DNA of 64,000 bases from Swingsia samuiensis (GTDB taxonomy: Bacteria; Pseudomonadota; Alphaproteobacteria; Acetobacterales; Acetobacteraceae). This document shows, one piece after another, positions 17,835-26,420 of this stretch. The notes beneath the pieces were generated by a model. The model was not told the origin of the DNA. It made no database searches and saw only the letters and a program-made list of their open reading frames with translations. Every line of letters starts with the position of its first letter. The stretch's first letter is position 1. The stretch spans positions 1,301,001-1,365,000 of the forward strand of contig NZ_CP038141.1 in the NCBI RefSeq assembly GCF_006542355.1. The letters are read 5' to 3'. Made by a program: the position numbers and the translations under genes.

Positions 17835-20207
17835 TCAAAAATCACTTAATGCGATACGTTTCCAGTGATTGTTTGATACACAAACATAATGATATTTTGT
17901 ATCATCTGAAAATTCACCAGCGCTACATGAAGCAGAGCTTGAGGGCGGAGTATAAAGGGCCTCTTTAAAACGCCCTAGCGCATTAACATTCCATGCTTTT
18001 ATTGATGAGATATTACCAGCATTTGTCGTGGCATAAAGTGTTGTAGCATCTAGGGCTTCTAGCATAGGAATCTGCCCTGATAACCAGTTTACATATTTAA
18101 ACGCTAATCCTTGACCTTTTCCAATCACTCCTCCTTCTTCAAAAGAACTTTCCCCGAGGATAGTCATATTTCTAGAAATAGTAGAATCACCGTCAACATT
18201 TAGCAAACCAACGGTTAATCCTCCTTCTGTTCCGGAGGTATTTCTTAAAGAGATATGATTGTTGTCAGCTGCGTAGAGATAAGGATGTCCATGTGTATCT
18301 CCATTCTGAGGGACAAAACCTAAGCTACTTCCGTTAGTCGTTGTGGCCCCATTAGGAAGAGATACACTACCATCCTGATCCACATATAACCCGTAATGAG
18401 GTTGTTGAAGGCTTCCTCCAGCGCCTAACCCTAGGGCATATTCGTGATTAGGGGGGTTATAAACAATTTGTCCGCCAGGGGTGCCGCTTTCATCAGCAGG
18501 ATTTTTGGATGCATCAGCTCTCCATTGTAGGTGTAAAGAAACTTTTTGTTGTGCTGCAGGGTTGTTCTCACCTGTGATGGGCTTCGAATCACGATATTGA
18601 ATAAGGCGGAGTGTTGATGTGTTTACTCCTCCGGTCCCAAGTTCAGTCCCCCATGTTTGCGCAAGACTTGTGTCTCCAATGTTTGCACCAAGAGTGTATG
18701 GTGCATAAAAATTAGAACTTGTGATCGACCCGTCCCCCATAGCTTGGTAAGCGACAGAACCAGATAGGAGATTACGCACGTGATAACCCAGTGGAAGTGC
18801 ATGGCCACCGTCGATTGTCCAGCCATAACTATCTTTTGTTAGCTTCCCTCCTCCGCTGTTATTTACAGCGAGAGTATAGCCATGGAGAGAGTTAAGATAA
18901 TCGGCTGGATCATGGTTCCACATATCTACTTCATGATCACATTCATGAACCAGACTTCCTATACTGCCATTCGGGTTATTAAGATCGCCGTGTTTGCTTT
19001 GTGGCTCAAGGTCACATAATTCGTATTGCGTAAATGCTTTAGTATACATCCCAAATAGAATTGCGGGAGCTTTGATTTGTGTAAATTGAGTGTCCAGTGC
19101 AGGCTTGGAGCCATCTAATGTGTCTCTCCCTGGAACTTTCTTCCAATCTGATCCAAATCCATAAGTGTTTTGTTGAGGAACGACCCATCCATCAACGGTA
19201 ATATTTGGAATTGTTCCATCAGGATTTTTGGTCCATGCAACGATAGTTCCAAAATAGGTATTAAATGATCGTCTAAATTTTTTATGTGCCTCCCAAGGCA
19301 TATTCCAGTTGGATGTTGGGATTTTTTCGTTAGCAACGCCAATTTCATTTGTCGCAACATTCATCCCATCGTGAATCAGATTGCCCCAATATGCGGGTAG
19401 TGCAGGAGAAAATGTTGCGCCGGCAGGAGTAAATGTAACGGTGTGTGTAATACCGTCAGGGTCTTTGATAGCCCCTGATGCAATAAATTTTGGTGGAGTT
19501 GATCCAGTTCTGGTCCCGCGGACAACGGCATCATAGTTCATATAATTGAGCATGACGCCAAACTGTCCCGCAGAGACACCAGTTCCTTGTCCGCTTGACA
19601 TGCCGTTCATGGCGACAAAGTCAACGACTGCACCAAGATTAGTACTATCCGGTTGACCAAAAATCCATTCGAACGCTTTTGCGTCTGGGCGTTGACCTCC
19701 TAAAATGAGGGCTTTGTCCGTTGGAATACCGGGCATTCCTGGCGTATCAAAATATGAATTATCCGCAGCTTTACCTGTAAAAAAACTGCCTAACGGAGAA
19801 GGTGGTTGATATCCCGCATAACTATTCCCGCCGGAATATGTTCCAACACGCAAGAAACTGCTGGCATCGAGTTTTTGTGTGTTGATAGGGGCAGTTATAT
19901 TACCCGTTTTGTCTAACCCAGCTACTTTTGTGCCAATATCTGTTTGCTGAACAGAGTTGTCAGCATAAGTTGCGATATCACCTAGGTTTGCAGACCAAGG
20001 TAGGCCAGAAATAACGTTCTTATCTGACAATCCTCCCGGAGCGAGAGTAGGGGAGGTTTTTGTCTCTGAGCTCCCAATGCGATCCATGAGAGCATTATTG
20101 GGAGCTTTTAAAGGGTGCTGGATATGGTTGGGAATAATCTGGCTAGCAGCATAGCTGGTTGAGAATGAAACATAGGAAATGGCTGCAAGTATAAGAAATT
20201 TATTCAT
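17835..20207 (-). CDS. Large secreted protein of unknown function, tail-fibre/adhesin-like
   Basis: A 790-residue protein with a signal peptide (about residues 1-22, ending SYAAS). The ATG at 20207 has a strong AGGAGA ribosome site and overlaps the preceding stop as ATGA. The middle is rich in Gly, Asn, Thr and Asp with beta-type segments. The last 150 residues carry LRNTSGTEGGLTVG, an ISRNMTILGESSF repeat-like part and a terminal region with two cysteines (SCSAGEF and YHYVCVSNNHWKRI), similar in style to C-termini of phage tail fibres and PilV-type adhesin tips. I do not recognise a defined family. It forms an operon with the 217-residue protein upstream. Confidence 0.6.
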   Translation of the reverse strand: MNKFLILAAISYVSFSTSYAASQIIPNHIQHPLKAPNNALMDRIGSSETKTSPTLAPGGLSDKNVISGLPWSANLGDIATYADNSVQQTDIGTKVAGLDKTGNITAPINTQKLDASSFLRVGTYSGGNSYAGYQPPSPLGSFFTGKAADNSYFDTPGMPGIPTDKALILGGQRPDAKAFEWIFGQPDSTNLGAVVDFVAMNGMSSGQGTGVSAGQFGVMLNYMNYDAVVRGTRTGSTPPKFIASGAIKDPDGITHTVTFTPAGATFSPALPAYWGNLIHDGMNVATNEIGVANEKIPTSNWNMPWEAHKKFRRSFNTYFGTIVAWTKNPDGTIPNITVDGWVVPQQNTYGFGSDWKKVPGRDTLDGSKPALDTQFTQIKAPAILFGMYTKAFTQYELCDLEPQSKHGDLNNPNGSIGSLVHECDHEVDMWNHDPADYLNSLHGYTLAVNNSGGGKLTKDSYGWTIDGGHALPLGYHVRNLLSGSVAYQAMGDGSITSSNFYAPYTLGANIGDTSLAQTWGTELGTGGVNTSTLRLIQYRDSKPITGENNPAAQQKVSLHLQWRADASKNPADESGTPGGQIVYNPPNHEYALGLGAGGSLQQPHYGLYVDQDGSVSLPNGATTTNGSSLGFVPQNGDTHGHPYLYAADNNHISLRNTSGTEGGLTVGLLNVDGDSTISRNMTILGESSFEEGGVIGKGQGLAFKYVNWLSGQIPMLEALDATTLYATTNAGNISSIKAWNVNALGRFKEALYTPPSSSASCSAGEFSDDTKYHYVCVSNNHWKRIALSDF

Positions 20208-20857
20208 TTGGCTTCTCCTGTGGAGATCATAATATATTGACCGTTGTTCCATAACGCACCTGGTACAAGTGGGTCTTGTGTAGGGATATCAATTGAGAGG
20301 AGCAAGTGACCATCATCACTTACTCCTATAGTTGAAAAACCATTCAGCGAGAGGTGCTTATTTTCTGAAAGACCTGCGACCCCGCCAGGACTGTTTTTTT
20401 GAGCATTAATTGCGGTGTTAATATTAACGATGGTTGTATTAGAGGCATCATAAACTGCTTTTTCTGTAGTAGCTTTGATTTCACTTAAGATTTCATCTGC
20501 TTGATGAGACGATGTCGCTGCATTATGCTCACTAATTGCTGCAGCATTTTGTGAAGCAGTTGCTTGTGTGGCACTTACAGACGCGAGAGATGCACTATCT
20601 TTGGCCTCGGCAATGAGGGAAGGTAGATTTGTTTGTGATAAAATACTTTGGATTTTTTTCTGCACTGCGTCGCTATTAACAGCTTCGTTAAGAGTACTGG
20701 CTGTTAATGTATTAAAAAAGGGGCTAGCGACAACACTTTGAACGAGAAAATTTAAACTATTTAGAAGAATGTTTTCTGGAGTGTTTGTATTTGTGTTGCT
20801 TAATACTGAGGGAGGTTTGTCGCTCGGAGCGCAAGTGGTGCTATCTGTTACAGGCAT
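20204..20857 (-). CDS. Hypothetical protein with helical low-complexity middle
   Basis: A 217-residue protein with no signal peptide. Residues of about 80-130 are rich in Ala, Ser and Gln with a heptad-like pattern (SASLASVSATQATASQNAAA) that suggests a coiled coil, and the C-terminal 60 residues look beta-rich, ending LWNNGQYIMIS. This layout, helical stalk then a small beta head, resembles phage fibre or tail-collar proteins. The gene overlaps the secreted protein gene by four bases, implying joint production. No firm family. Confidence 0.5.
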   Translation of the reverse strand: MPVTDSTTCAPSDKPPSVLSNTNTNTPENILLNSLNFLVQSVVASPFFNTLTASTLNEAVNSDAVQKKIQSILSQTNLPSLIAEAKDSASLASVSATQATASQNAAAISEHNAATSSHQADEILSEIKATTEKAVYDASNTTIVNINTAINAQKNSPGGVAGLSENKHLSLNGFSTIGVSDDGHLLLSIDIPTQDPLVPGALWNNGQYIMISTGEAK

Positions 20858-20991
20858 AGGAATTCCATGATGATTGGGACGTCCATCCCAGTTGTTAAAA
20901 TGCTTTAAAAAGAAGAGAGTAATTTTTAATTGTTTCTTATTTTTTTTTGTAAGTCGAACTGATCGTGTAACTCATTATTGTTGAGTATATC

Positions 20992-21285
20992 CTAGACTGA
21001 TAAAGGAAACGTCGGAGTTGTGGCCGTCTTCCCTTTGAGGGCGATTTTGATGTTCGCTAAACCGTCTTCAACTTCGATTGCACCAGCTTCAATTTTGCTG
21101 ATACCAGCCAGAAGTGCGCTCACGTCATAATGTTCTTCTAAAAGAGGAGCGAGATCATCACTTAGATTACCAATTATAGCAGCGGTTGCTTCAAGTTTCG
21201 CTTTTTGTGAGGGTTTGATCTCTTCGTCAGCAGCATTTTCAATGATGGTGACGAGTTGTTTTGTAATGTCAGATGCAGTTGCCAT
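20992..21285 (-). CDS. Small acidic hypothetical protein
   Basis: A 97-residue protein, mostly helical and acidic, with a final basic segment and no signal peptide or membrane helix. I recognise no family. It is preceded at 15 bases by a hairpin plus T-run (21300-21322) and followed, after about 134 bases, by the two-gene unit of the 217-residue and secreted proteins. It may belong with them as an accessory locus. Confidence 0.5.
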   Translation of the reverse strand: MATASDITKQLVTIIENAADEEIKPSQKAKLEATAAIIGNLSDDLAPLLEEHYDVSALLAGISKIEAGAIEVEDGLANIKIALKGKTATTPTFPLSV

Positions 21286-21299
21286 TATATGTTTTCCTA

Positions 21300-21322
21300 T
21301 AAAAAAGCTCCCCAGAGGGAGC
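21300..21322 (-). terminator. Hairpin with T-run immediately upstream of the gene at 20992-21285
   Basis: On the minus strand GCTCCC (21322-21317), a four-base loop and GGGAGC (21312-21307) are followed by six T residues and then the ribosome site and ATG at 21285. The position inside the leader, 15 bases before the start codon, fits either a terminator of an upstream transcript or a leader attenuator. Confidence 0.6.
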
Positions 21323-21853
21323 GTTGAAAAGATCGTTCAGTCTGGTAGTCTTGGCTTTCCCTAGGGTTGAGTTGGAAGCACAATTCAGACCTATTACGAC
21401 ATATAACTGTCGTATAAAGTTGGCCCGAGACAAGTTATGTAGTAAATAGCTTATCAAGGGGGTTTGCCCAGATCAGGTTTCGTGAAAGGTGCTAGACCTG
21501 CTAAAATCGACAGCTACGTCTGTGTTATTTTTTGTTAATAAGTCAGTATATTTGCTTTCAACGGATCCATATACTGGTAATCAGGTTCAGGTATGCAGCT
21601 ACCTAGTAAATTAAGGGGGCGAAAGATCGTAATGACTCATCCACGATTTATTTATGTCAGATCAATACCGCGCGCAGCAAGGGATAATTGTAACGAGCGC
21701 TTATAATCGCGTGTAGTGAAAACCGACAACAGTTTTATTTTTTTATGTTGGGAAAAGTATTTGGGTTGAATGGTTTGAATTAATTTTTGGAATGAAACTT
21801 TTATTTTACACAAGCTTTCTTTACCATTACTAATTTATATTATAGGAGTTTTT
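21323..21853. other. Intergenic region between divergent accessory genes
   Basis: About 530 bases without a convincing gene. A short minus-strand frame (62 codons, 21269-21457) overlaps the hairpin and has no support. The region should hold the promoters of the divergent units at 21285 and 21854. The last 100 bases before 21854 become very AT-rich, marking the boundary with the glycosyltransferase pair. Confidence 0.4.
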
Positions 21854-22741
21854 ATGCAAACCCATATAGTTGCTTGTGCGAGAAATGAAAAAGAAAATAT
21901 AGTAGAGTGGATTCTATACTATAAATATATTGGCGTAAATAAAATTTGGTTGTATTGCAATGATGATGATCCGATTCCTTTGTATAAAGCAGTATACCCT
22001 TTTACACAGGGACCTAATCCACTTGTCAACTTTATACATTATATTGGCGAAGGAGAACAAAAAAAAATGTATAAAGACTACATAAATAATTACATGGATA
22101 GAAATATATGGGTCGGCTTCATAGATATTGATGAGTTTGTGACGATAAGAGAAAAATTATCAATCAATGATGTTCTTGCTAAATTTACACAATACGATGC
22201 AGTACATGTCAATTGGTTCAATTTTGGTCCTGGCGATAATATATTTAATTCTAATGGTTTAGTAACAAAAAACCTTATACATCGTAATAAATTTCCCAAC
22301 CAGCATGGAAAAGTATTTGTAAAAACTTCGTGTATAGATGAGGATTGGATGAATAATGATTTAGGAACGTTTTTCCATGGGTTTGGAGCAAATTACAAAC
22401 ATAAGCCTTTTTCAGATGGAATTGCTAATATTGCGACAACATGGGGAGAGAATTTTTATGATTTATTTGAAAATGATTTTCAAAACTATGCAGTAAATAA
22501 TTCTGATAACATATTATCTACATTTTATATAAGTCATTTTCAAATGCGTTCTTTTGAACACTTGGTGTCTAGATCTAAAAGAAAAATGGCAGCAGATTTT
22601 TTGGATCAAAATAGATGGCGCAATATATTGTTCGAGAACACATTTTGGCAAGTAATAGAGGCCGATAATGAGGTGGAAGACACTTTTTTGAGGGATAATG
22701 TGCCGTTAGAATTTTCTTTTGAAACAAAAGTAGGAGGGTGA
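21854..22741 (+). CDS. GT92/GT2-like glycosyltransferase (DUF23-type)
   Basis: A 295-residue protein with the glycosyltransferase family 92 pattern: HIVACARNEKENIVEWILYYKYIGVNKI at the N-terminus and the metal-binding region VGFIDIDEFV (DxD-like) near residue 95. It has no membrane segment, so it would act in the cytoplasm. A ribosome site (AGGAG) lies 8 bases before the ATG. The gene is much richer in A and T than the flanking core genes, which suggests acquisition. The next gene starts 4 bases after it and likely contributes to the same glycan. Acceptor and donor are unknown. Confidence 0.75.
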   Translation: MQTHIVACARNEKENIVEWILYYKYIGVNKIWLYCNDDDPIPLYKAVYPFTQGPNPLVNFIHYIGEGEQKKMYKDYINNYMDRNIWVGFIDIDEFVTIREKLSINDVLAKFTQYDAVHVNWFNFGPGDNIFNSNGLVTKNLIHRNKFPNQHGKVFVKTSCIDEDWMNNDLGTFFHGFGANYKHKPFSDGIANIATTWGENFYDLFENDFQNYAVNNSDNILSTFYISHFQMRSFEHLVSRSKRKMAADFLDQNRWRNILFENTFWQVIEADNEVEDTFLRDNVPLEFSFETKVGG

Positions 22742-22745
22742 AATT

Positions 22746-24098
22746 ATGTCGTATGCTGTTTTGTTTAAATGCTATGATTGGAATGTCAATATAGAAAAGC
22801 AGTTTATGCGCGTTAAGGAGAATTGCGACTTTGGAGATGTTTTTATAGTTTTTGATGTCGATCAGGGTAATTTGAATAAAGTACCCTCTCAGTACCAAGT
22901 GTTTTGTGTTAGTGAAAGAGATTTATCGGATGTAGGGCTTGCTCGAACAGGGGGAATTTGGCTTTATTCTGAATATTTGATTATTTTGTTTTGGTTAAAA
23001 AACATCCACTATGATTACTATATTTCACTAGATTCTAGCGTGGGAGTTTACTCAAATTTGGATTTTATTATTCAAAAAATGGAAGAGAATAATATTGATT
23101 CATTATCTCACGATATAGATACGGATATAGGACATTGGCCTCACCTTGGGTCATCGATAGATTATTATGACTTTAAAGATATAGATCCGAAACTCTTTTT
23201 TATTTCATTTTTTTCAAGAGCCGCTATATCGACAATTTATACAAAAAGACTGATTCAAAAAAAGAAAAAAGTAGAACAAAATAATAATACTTTTCCTGTG
23301 AGTGAGGTTGTTTTGGGCTCTGAAATTAAAATTATGGGATTAAAAGAAGATAAACTGATTAATTATTGTGACAATTTAGAAAATTATCATTGGAATAGAG
23401 GGATTCCTATTCAATATGCTGATGAGTTTGCTGAGGGACAAACTTTTATTTACCCATTGCTTTCAGAGGATGGGGTTATATCTTCCAATACAACTCCTGA
23501 TATTAAAAAAATTGATGATGTAATCATCAAAAAAGCTATCTTGTTGAATAGTACGTATTTTTATATTAAAATTTATAATTTAAAGGATAATACTGAAGAA
23601 GACAAAAATTATATATTAGATACTATAAAGAATAATCTAAAAGAAGATAGTAGTAACGGATATTTCTTCAAGGAAAAAATACTCGATGGTTTTGTGGTCA
23701 GGCAAAGTTCTAGATCAGAATATTCAGATCCATATAGTAGTGAGAAAGATGTAATATCTTCAGTCCCAAAAGGTCGATATAATCATCATACGAATGAAGA
23801 AACCAATCCATTTATTGAGGTAGAGTTTTTTAACGCAAATGATGTCTCTGAAATATACCTATATGATAGGCCAGATATTATAAGGGAGTATTTATATAAA
23901 ATTGACTATATCTGCGAAAATGGCTTCATCATTACAGCCTACCAGAGCTCACATATAGAAAGGCTTGGAGATATAGTATCAGGCCCGAAGGTTATAAATA
24001 TAAATGAAAAAATACGGTCAATTAGAATATCTATTATTGGAAAAGGTATGCTGCACCTTGATTCAATCATCATATGCAGGAGAACTGAAACTGATTGA
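22746..24098 (+). CDS. Hypothetical glycan-related protein with beta-sandwich-like C-terminus
   Basis: A 450-residue AT-rich gene product. The N-terminal 250 residues follow a glycosyltransferase-like pattern, with a YDYYISLDSSVGVYSNLDF segment resembling an acceptor-side DxD region (ISLDS) and a conserved-looking IYTKRL. The C-terminal 170 residues look like a beta-sandwich (FIEVEFFNANDVSEIYLYD, then IRSIRISIIG and LHLDSIIICR), as in carbohydrate-binding or discoidin-like modules. I cannot name a family. It is coupled to the GT92-like gene upstream with a 4-base gap, so the pair probably builds or decorates one surface glycan. Confidence 0.45.
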   Translation: MSYAVLFKCYDWNVNIEKQFMRVKENCDFGDVFIVFDVDQGNLNKVPSQYQVFCVSERDLSDVGLARTGGIWLYSEYLIILFWLKNIHYDYYISLDSSVGVYSNLDFIIQKMEENNIDSLSHDIDTDIGHWPHLGSSIDYYDFKDIDPKLFFISFFSRAAISTIYTKRLIQKKKKVEQNNNTFPVSEVVLGSEIKIMGLKEDKLINYCDNLENYHWNRGIPIQYADEFAEGQTFIYPLLSEDGVISSNTTPDIKKIDDVIIKKAILLNSTYFYIKIYNLKDNTEEDKNYILDTIKNNLKEDSSNGYFFKEKILDGFVVRQSSRSEYSDPYSSEKDVISSVPKGRYNHHTNEETNPFIEVEFFNANDVSEIYLYDRPDIIREYLYKIDYICENGFIITAYQSSHIERLGDIVSGPKVININEKIRSIRISIIGKGMLHLDSIIICRRTETD

Positions 24099-24403
24099 AT
24101 TTGACTAATTTTAGGTGATTTGAGAAATTAAAGTTTTTCACTGAGTAGAAAGCTTGGATACGTTGGATGTATCAAGCTATAGCACTACCATTAGGAACAA
24201 GAGGAACGTAGTGCTAACCTCCTGTACGGGACTGCTGTTGATGGCAAGTCTCGTATTGGTTCTGGCGTGTCGTTGATAAAGACGGTTATATCCTGTGATG
24301 AAACTATTACGAATGTGACGCAAAGCGCGTTTAAATCTCGTAAAAAACGATGTCGCACTCTCTCTGCAAATTTTACAACAGGCCTACATAAATATGATAG
24401 ACA
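24099..24403. other. Gene-free gap with a decayed insertion-sequence trace
   Basis: About 300 bases. The interval 24241-24325 resembles an inner part of the IS6-like transposases present further right (the region encoding WRxVDxDGYIL, here TGGCGTGTCGTTGATAAAG) but contains a stop directly after it and frame breaks. The rest is AT-rich with no supported gene. Confidence 0.5.
24241..24325 (+). pseudogene. Decayed IS6-like transposase fragment
   Basis: The DNA matches, with many changes, the segment of the transposase at 34830-35520 that follows its first catalytic aspartate: codons for VDKDGYIL are recognisable (GATAAAGACGGTTATATCC), then TGA. Only about 80 bases are alignable by eye, so this is a relic of an old insertion. 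Confidence 0.5.
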
Positions 24404-25381
24404 TCACTTTATGTTAGTGTAATCAGATTCATTCTGTATCGATGCATTTTTTCCAAGATGCATCTTAAAAAACGGGAAGATTTTGTTCAGTGCCAGTTCT
24501 ACGGCCTCTGGTTTGTCATACAAATCGTAATGAGAACTGTTCTCCAATGAAACGATCTGTCGATCTTTAGAGGTGGTAGCCCGACTATAAACTTCTATGC
24601 CGTCTCGATAAGCCCCAAATGCGCCAATTTTTTCTCCTACTACAACCATGACAGGCTGGGTCAGTAGGGTTTCTGCAAAAGCAAATGCATCCCATGACAA
24701 AATTTTCTGTGCATGACTAAACAACATTCGTGTCCAGCCACCAGGTTTTTGGCCACGGGGTGTTTTATAGTAGTCCGTAGCCTCTAAAACATCTCGATCT
24801 GTCAATCCATTTGTACGAGCGGTCTCGATGTTTTGTGGTAACAGTTCATTGACTTGAAGTTCTTCTCCTCGCGCTTCTTTCGTACGTTGCGTTGACATGG
24901 CCTCTAGTGTACCGAGAGGATTAAATTCGCTGAAGCCTTCGCGGAACAGGCGACCGAGATTGATCGGTGTAATAGCGGCAACAGCCTTAATCCGCTTTTC
25001 TGTCAGCGCAGCGTTGATAACATACCCCCCGCCGGCACAGACACCAATTACACCGATACGATCTGCATCGACATAAGATAGTGTCACCGCATAATCGATT
25101 ACATGACTAATATCTTCGACCCTCTGGGATGGACTTTCAATCCAACGAGGCGCGCCTCCACTTTCCCCTTGATAGGAGGCATCATAGGTAATGACGACAA
25201 AGCCTTCTTTAGCCAACGCGTTGCCGTAAACATTCCCTGAGGTCTGCTCCTTACAGCTTCCAAAAGGATGAACACTGACGATGGTCGGGTAAGTCCGGCT
25301 TTCATCAAATCCGGGTGGAAATAAGATATTGGCCGCAATCGACCATGGCATATCACTATTTTGGATTTGGACTGATTTCAT
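24404..25381 (-). CDS. Alpha/beta hydrolase with cysteine nucleophile (DLH-like)
   Basis: A 325-residue soluble alpha/beta hydrolase. The nucleophile elbow is GVCAGGG with Cys115, as in dienelactone hydrolases (GxCxGG), rather than the usual serine. The likely catalytic histidine lies in SSHYDLYDKPE near residue 300, and VMVVVGEK precedes the acid position. It is a paralogue of the next gene: the cysteine is residue 115 in both and the phrases DVADRIGVIG and NRIGAMG match. Both genes lie on the minus strand 29 bases apart, downstream of a divergent LysR gene. Substrate unknown; small esters or lactones fit. Confidence 0.8.
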   Translation of the reverse strand: MKSVQIQNSDMPWSIAANILFPPGFDESRTYPTIVSVHPFGSCKEQTSGNVYGNALAKEGFVVITYDASYQGESGGAPRWIESPSQRVEDISHVIDYAVTLSYVDADRIGVIGVCAGGGYVINAALTEKRIKAVAAITPINLGRLFREGFSEFNPLGTLEAMSTQRTKEARGEELQVNELLPQNIETARTNGLTDRDVLEATDYYKTPRGQKPGGWTRMLFSHAQKILSWDAFAFAETLLTQPVMVVVGEKIGAFGAYRDGIEVYSRATTSKDRQIVSLENSSHYDLYDKPEAVELALNKIFPFFKMHLGKNASIQNESDYTNIK

Positions 25382-25410
25382 CTGAATAATCCTTATTTTT
25401 GTGTGGTTTG

Positions 25411-26328
25411 TTAGGATAGTTTGGCGTGAAAGAATGGAGCCAGCACAGAAACGGCTTCGGTCACAAAATTCTCTCTATCGTAGAGATCCATGTGGCTGGC
25501 TCCCTTTATGATATGGACTGACTTGTCCGTACTAGCTGCGCGATTATAAAGGTCGTCGCTCATCCATTTGCTACCTGCATCACTCCCTACGACGATCTGG
25601 ATCGGCTGCGTCAGATAAGTTTCGGCCATGTGATAAGCATCATAGGTGATAATTTGGTTTAGACTACGCAGCGTTGCAAAACCGGGAGCAGTTTTATATT
25701 CAGCGCGCGGCGTATGGTAATATTCCCACGCTTGGCGTAATTCTTCATTCGGCGCATCTTTCTCCGTTAATGGCGCCAAAGGCATGGTAACATAGTTGTT
25801 TCCTGTGGCGTCTGTAGTGCGAGCGTTTGCCCCAGCTTCAATAAGAGGGAGGGCATCAATTGAGCGGACAGAATTGTCCCAGCCATTGCGGAACATGGAT
25901 CCGATGTTGACTGCACTGACAGTACCAATTGCTTTGATGCGATGATCCTGAATGGCCGCATTGGCCGTGTAGCCGGCTCCAGCACAAATGCCCATCGCAC
26001 CGATCCGGTTTGGGTCGATATATGACAGCGTTGTCAGGTGGTCGATAACGGCGCTGACATCTTCTGTGCTGATATAGGGGTTTTCAAGCTGACGTGGCTC
26101 ACCGCCGCTTGCACCTTGATAGGAGCGGTCGAATGCAATTGTCACAAAGCCTTCTTTGGCTAGTTTTTGGGCATAGGTGCCAGCTGTTTGTTCCTTTACA
26201 CCTCCGCCGGGATGGGAGACGACAATGACCGGCCATTTCTTGGTTTCGTCGAAGCCTTCAGGGAAATTCATGATGGCTGACAAGGTAATCGCAGGATTGT
26301 TAGTATTTATAAAACTAATATTGCGCAT
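25411..26328 (-). CDS. Alpha/beta hydrolase with cysteine nucleophile, paralogue
   Basis: A 305-residue alpha/beta hydrolase close to its downstream neighbour. The nucleophile elbow is GICAGAGY with Cys115, and the histidine is in ASHMDLYDRE near residue 285. A YcjY-like layout (VIVVSHPGGGVKEQTAGTYA oxyanion region) is visible. It is transcribed divergently from the LysR-family regulator at 26421, with a perfect palindrome in the gap, so LysR control is likely. A decent ribosome site (AGGAGA) lies before the ATG. Confidence 0.82.
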   Translation of the reverse strand: MRNISFINTNNPAITLSAIMNFPEGFDETKKWPVIVVSHPGGGVKEQTAGTYAQKLAKEGFVTIAFDRSYQGASGGEPRQLENPYISTEDVSAVIDHLTTLSYIDPNRIGAMGICAGAGYTANAAIQDHRIKAIGTVSAVNIGSMFRNGWDNSVRSIDALPLIEAGANARTTDATGNNYVTMPLAPLTEKDAPNEELRQAWEYYHTPRAEYKTAPGFATLRSLNQIITYDAYHMAETYLTQPIQIVVGSDAGSKWMSDDLYNRAASTDKSVHIIKGASHMDLYDRENFVTEAVSVLAPFFHAKLS

Positions 26329-26375
26329 GGTTTATCTCCTGTTGATGCAATTAGGATAGGATAAATCCATTACAT

Positions 26376-26393
26376 AGATTATACAGATAATCT
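26376..26393. promoter_or_regulatory. Palindromic candidate LysR operator
   Basis: AGATTA TACAGA TAATCT is a perfect 6+6 palindrome with a six-base spacer, containing the T-N11-A pattern of LysR boxes. It lies 28 bases before the LysR start and 48 bases before the divergent hydrolase start, inside the shared 92-base promoter region. Confidence 0.65.
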
Positions 26394-26420
26394 GTCATGG
26401 CCTTATCACTGGAATGATAA

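Noticed and set aside
17835..21285. Intact prophage tail module
   Set aside because: No terminase, capsid, portal, baseplate or lysis gene lies nearby, and the large protein has a cleavable signal peptide, which phage tail proteins lack.
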